A DNA stretch of 64,000 nucleotides, taken from assembly GCF_003337555.1 (NCBI RefSeq), contig NZ_QPJK01000005.1, forward strand, positions 372,001 to 436,000. Direction: 5' to 3'. The position numbers were made by a program, and so were the translations under genes. Origin of the DNA: Pseudorhodoferax soli (lineage in GTDB: Bacteria; Pseudomonadota; Gammaproteobacteria; Burkholderiales; Burkholderiaceae_C). Positions within the stretch are counted from its first letter, which is position 1. Every line of letters begins with the position of its first letter. The notes under the pieces were generated by a model. The model saw nothing but the letters and a program-made list of their open reading frames with translations, was not told the DNA's origin and searched no databases. Of the stretch, positions 61,842-64,000 are shown one piece after another.

Positions 61842-63197
61842 TCAACTCTCCAGGTAGTGGATGCTGGGCTGGATCGCCTCGCGCGGCACCAGCGTGGACC
61901 ACACGCCGATCACCTCGCGTGTGCGGTCCTGGTGCGGCACGCGCTTGCCGGTGTGGGCGATGCCCGAGACGGCCATGCCGTCGACCTCGCGGCCGACCTT
62001 GAGCGCTTCCTCTTTCGTGCGCGTACGGGCCGCCACGCGCACGGCGATCTCATACGGCTCGGGCCAGTCGGCGGGCGTGGCCTTGCCGTGCACGGCGTTC
62101 ATGCCCAGGAAGTCGATGCGCAGGTCTTCGGCTTGCAGGCCGACGATGCGAAAGCGCTCTTCCAGGATGCGCTTGGCCAGCTGCGCGCGGCGCAGCGCGC
62201 CGGGGCCGGCGTAGAAGAACATGTCCTCGCCGATAAAGCCCTCGGTGCAGCCGACCGAGGCCTTGAGCGTCGGCGTGCGCGGCTTGCCGCCGATGCCACT
62301 CACGCGCACGCGGTCGGGGCCGATCTGCTCCAGCCGGGCGGTGGTGAAGTCCACCACCACATCGGGCGTGATGTAGTTGGCCGGGTCGTGCACCTCGTAC
62401 AGCAGCTGCTCCTTGACCGTGCGCAGGTCGATGGCGCCGCCCGTGCCGGCCACCTTCTCGATCACGGCGCTGCCGTCGGCCGAGACCTCGGCGATCGGGA
62501 AGCCGAAGTTCCAGGGCTCGGGCACGTCCTTGAAGCCGGGGTCGCTGAAGTAGCCGCCGGTGACCTGGGCGCCGCATTCGAGCAGATGCCCGATGCCGTT
62601 GCCGGCACCGAGGCGCGCGTGGTCGAGCGCGTCCCAGCCGAACTCGGCCATCATCGGCGCCATGAACACCGAGGGGTCGGCCACGCGGCCCGTGACCACG
62701 ATCTGCGCGCCGGCGCGCAGGGCCTCGGCGATGGGCTCGGCGCCCTGGTAGACCTCGGCCGAAATGATGCTGTCGGCCAGCGTGGACAGCGGCACGCCGG
62801 TCTCCATCACGGTGTCGGCCAGCTGGCCGATGCGCTCGGTCACGAGGCTGCCGTCCACGGCCGCGATCTTCACGCCCTTGTGGCCCATGCCGCGCAGCAG
62901 TTCGGCGATGCGCGCCGCTGCGCCGCGCGGGTTGATCCAGCCCTGGTTGGAGACGATGCGCACGCCCTGCGCGATGCAGGCCGGCAGCACGGCGCGCATG
63001 CGGTCGTCCAGGTAGGTGTCGTAGCCGGGGAACGACGGGTCGCGGCGCGCACGCACCTGGGCGGCCGAGATCGTGGCCTCGGCCATGGTCTCGAAGCACA
63101 GGTAGTCGAGCCGGCCCTGCTCGGCGTTCAGTTGCGCGGGTTCGACACGGTCGCCCCACCAGGCCGAGCCGGAACCGATGCGGATGGTCTTGGTCAT
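61842..63197 (-). CDS. AtuA/DUF1446-family protein
   Basis: 451 residues. The family is required for acyclic terpene (citronellol/geraniol) use in pseudomonads and is widespread in carboxylate-degradation operons; its reaction is not firmly known. Family strings are IRIGSGSAWWGDR at the start, DYLCFETMAEATISAAQ, VSNQGWINPRGAA and VVVTGRVADPSVFM. The ATG at 63197 overlaps the stop of the acyl-CoA ligase gene (ATGA). The protein lacks the C-terminal ferredoxin-like domain, which is encoded separately beyond the repeat. Confidence 0.92.
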   Translation of the reverse strand: MTKTIRIGSGSAWWGDRVEPAQLNAEQGRLDYLCFETMAEATISAAQVRARRDPSFPGYDTYLDDRMRAVLPACIAQGVRIVSNQGWINPRGAAARIAELLRGMGHKGVKIAAVDGSLVTERIGQLADTVMETGVPLSTLADSIISAEVYQGAEPIAEALRAGAQIVVTGRVADPSVFMAPMMAEFGWDALDHARLGAGNGIGHLLECGAQVTGGYFSDPGFKDVPEPWNFGFPIAEVSADGSAVIEKVAGTGGAIDLRTVKEQLLYEVHDPANYITPDVVVDFTTARLEQIGPDRVRVSGIGGKPRTPTLKASVGCTEGFIGEDMFFYAGPGALRRAQLAKRILEERFRIVGLQAEDLRIDFLGMNAVHGKATPADWPEPYEIAVRVAARTRTKEEALKVGREVDGMAVSGIAHTGKRVPHQDRTREVIGVWSTLVPREAIQPSIHYLES

Positions 63198-64000
63198 TCG
63201 GAATCCTTCAATTCGACGAGAGCGTCGACGATGGTGGCGCCTTCGCCGGCGGCGCTGAGCAACACCGGGTTGAGGTCGATGGAGGCGATGCGGCCCTGCG
63301 CCGCGACGATCAGCCGGCCCACCTGCACTGCGACATCGGCCAGCGCCTGCACGTCCAGCGGCGGGTCGCCGCGCGTGCCGGCCAGCAGCGGCGCGATGCG
63401 CAGCTTGCCGAGCGCAGCCACCACCTCGGCCTGGTCGAACGGCGGCACCAGCAGTGCCACGTCGCGCATGGCCTCGACGTACTTGCCGCCGTCGCCCACC
63501 GCCACGACCGGGCCGAATTGCGGGTCGATGTGCGCACCGACCATGGCCTCGTGCCGGCCCCGGCGCATGGTGGCGACCAATACGCCGTCCTGCGCGGCGC
63601 CCATGGCGGCGAGTTGGTTCCATTGCTGCGTGAAGGTGGTGGCCACGGCGTCGGCATCGTTCAGGTTCAGCGCGACCAGGCCGTGTTCGGACTTGTGCGG
63701 CACGTCGCGCGAGCACGCCTTCACGGCGACCGGGCCGCCGAGTTCGGCAAAGGCTGCGCGCGCTGCATCGGCCGTGCGGCACAGGCGGTGCTGCACCACG
63801 GGCAGGCCTTGGGCGGCCAGCAGCGCCAGGCTGTCGGCTTCGTTGAGCAGGCCGCTGGCGCCGGGCAGCGCGGGCATGGGCAGCGCCTCGGCCTGCGGCA
63901 GTGGCTCGCGCAGCATCGCCATGTGGTCGGCGATCTGCGCCAGCGCGCCCAGCGCGTCGTGTTCATTGGCATAGGTCGCCACGCCCGCGGCGCGGAAGAC
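63194..64000 (-). CDS. ADP-forming acyl-CoA ligase family protein, C-terminal part (runs off the window)
   Basis: 269 codons are in the window and the frame is open to the edge, so the N-terminal CoA-binding part lies beyond 64000. What is seen is the linker (RAAGVATYANEHDAL) and the ATP-grasp beta-subunit-like region: LLAAQGLPVVQ, VAVKACSRDVPHKSEHGLV, and IDLNPVLLS at the end. This fits the acetate-CoA ligase (ADP-forming)/acyl-CoA synthetase family, which makes acyl-CoA from acid and ATP. First visible gene of the AtuA-type operon. Confidence 0.88.
   Translation of the reverse strand, partial: VFRAAGVATYANEHDALGALAQIADHMAMLREPLPQAEALPMPALPGASGLLNEADSLALLAAQGLPVVQHRLCRTADAARAAFAELGGPVAVKACSRDVPHKSEHGLVALNLNDADAVATTFTQQWNQLAAMGAAQDGVLVATMRRGRHEAMVGAHIDPQFGPVVAVGDGGKYVEAMRDVALLVPPFDQAEVVAALGKLRIAPLLAGTRGDPPLDVQALADVAVQVGRLIVAAQGRIASIDLNPVLLSAAGEGATIVDALVELKDSE

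Overview
The window is GC-rich chromosomal DNA from a betaproteobacterium of the Burkholderiales, most likely family Comamonadaceae (Acidovorax/Variovorax/Delftia relatives). Evidence for this is the rimP-nusA-infB-rbfA-truB block, three Bug/TctC-type periplasmic receptors in short catabolic operons, an AtuA-like degradation operon, DUF3649/PepSY/DUF3325 iron genes and very dense gene packing with ATGA or GTGA start/stop overlaps. No rRNA, tRNA, CRISPR array, insertion sequence or prophage gene was seen.

Layout. 1-5680: end of an unknown gene, then a YejABEF-type peptide ABC importer. 5650-14245: the transcription/translation operon rimP-nusA-infB-rbfA-truB-typA, preceded by a structured leader and closed by a strong terminator. 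14328-19773: C4-dicarboxylate uptake, with dctA behind a sigma-54 promoter, an uncharacterised helical protein, and the dctB/dctD two-component pair. 19849-23809 (minus): a three-gene envelope cassette of caspase-like lipoprotein, CHASE2 membrane protein and small exported protein, visibly less GC-rich than its surroundings. 24028-29071: acyl-CoA ligase, citryl-CoA-lyase-like protein, SDR and a Bug receptor, with a divergent IclR regulator. 29232-30550: EamA transporter and DUF2845 protein. 30547-35446: a PmrAB-like two-component system with dgkA, divergent from a PAP2 phosphatase and an EptA phosphoethanolamine transferase; a perfect PmrA-type box lies between. 35450-40352: GGDEF/EAL protein and a chemoreceptor. 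40381-50319: ArgC, LysR, gamma-glutamyltransferase, EamA transporter, Ogt, Ada-AlkA fusion, small proteins, UspA, OsmC and a second LysR. 50447-55894: old-yellow-enzyme, aldo/keto reductase, 1-Cys peroxiredoxin and a Fur-box-headed PepSY iron operon. 55921-57396: MASE1-GGDEF cyclase. 57592-64000 (minus): an AtuA-type carboxylate/terpenoid degradation operon (ADP-forming acyl-CoA ligase, AtuA, AtuA C-terminal-like protein, two Bug receptors, class III CoA-transferase).

Most unusual features. (a) The degradation operon is interrupted at 61089-61841 by two inverted copies of a roughly 300-bp non-coding element. The copies differ in sequence but keep the same series of helices through paired base changes, which points to a structured RNA or DNA element. 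(b) The caspase/CHASE2/exported-protein cassette. (c) The PmrA-box lipid A module, in which EptA makes diacylglycerol and DgkA can recycle it. All calls come from reading the sequence; no database search was run.
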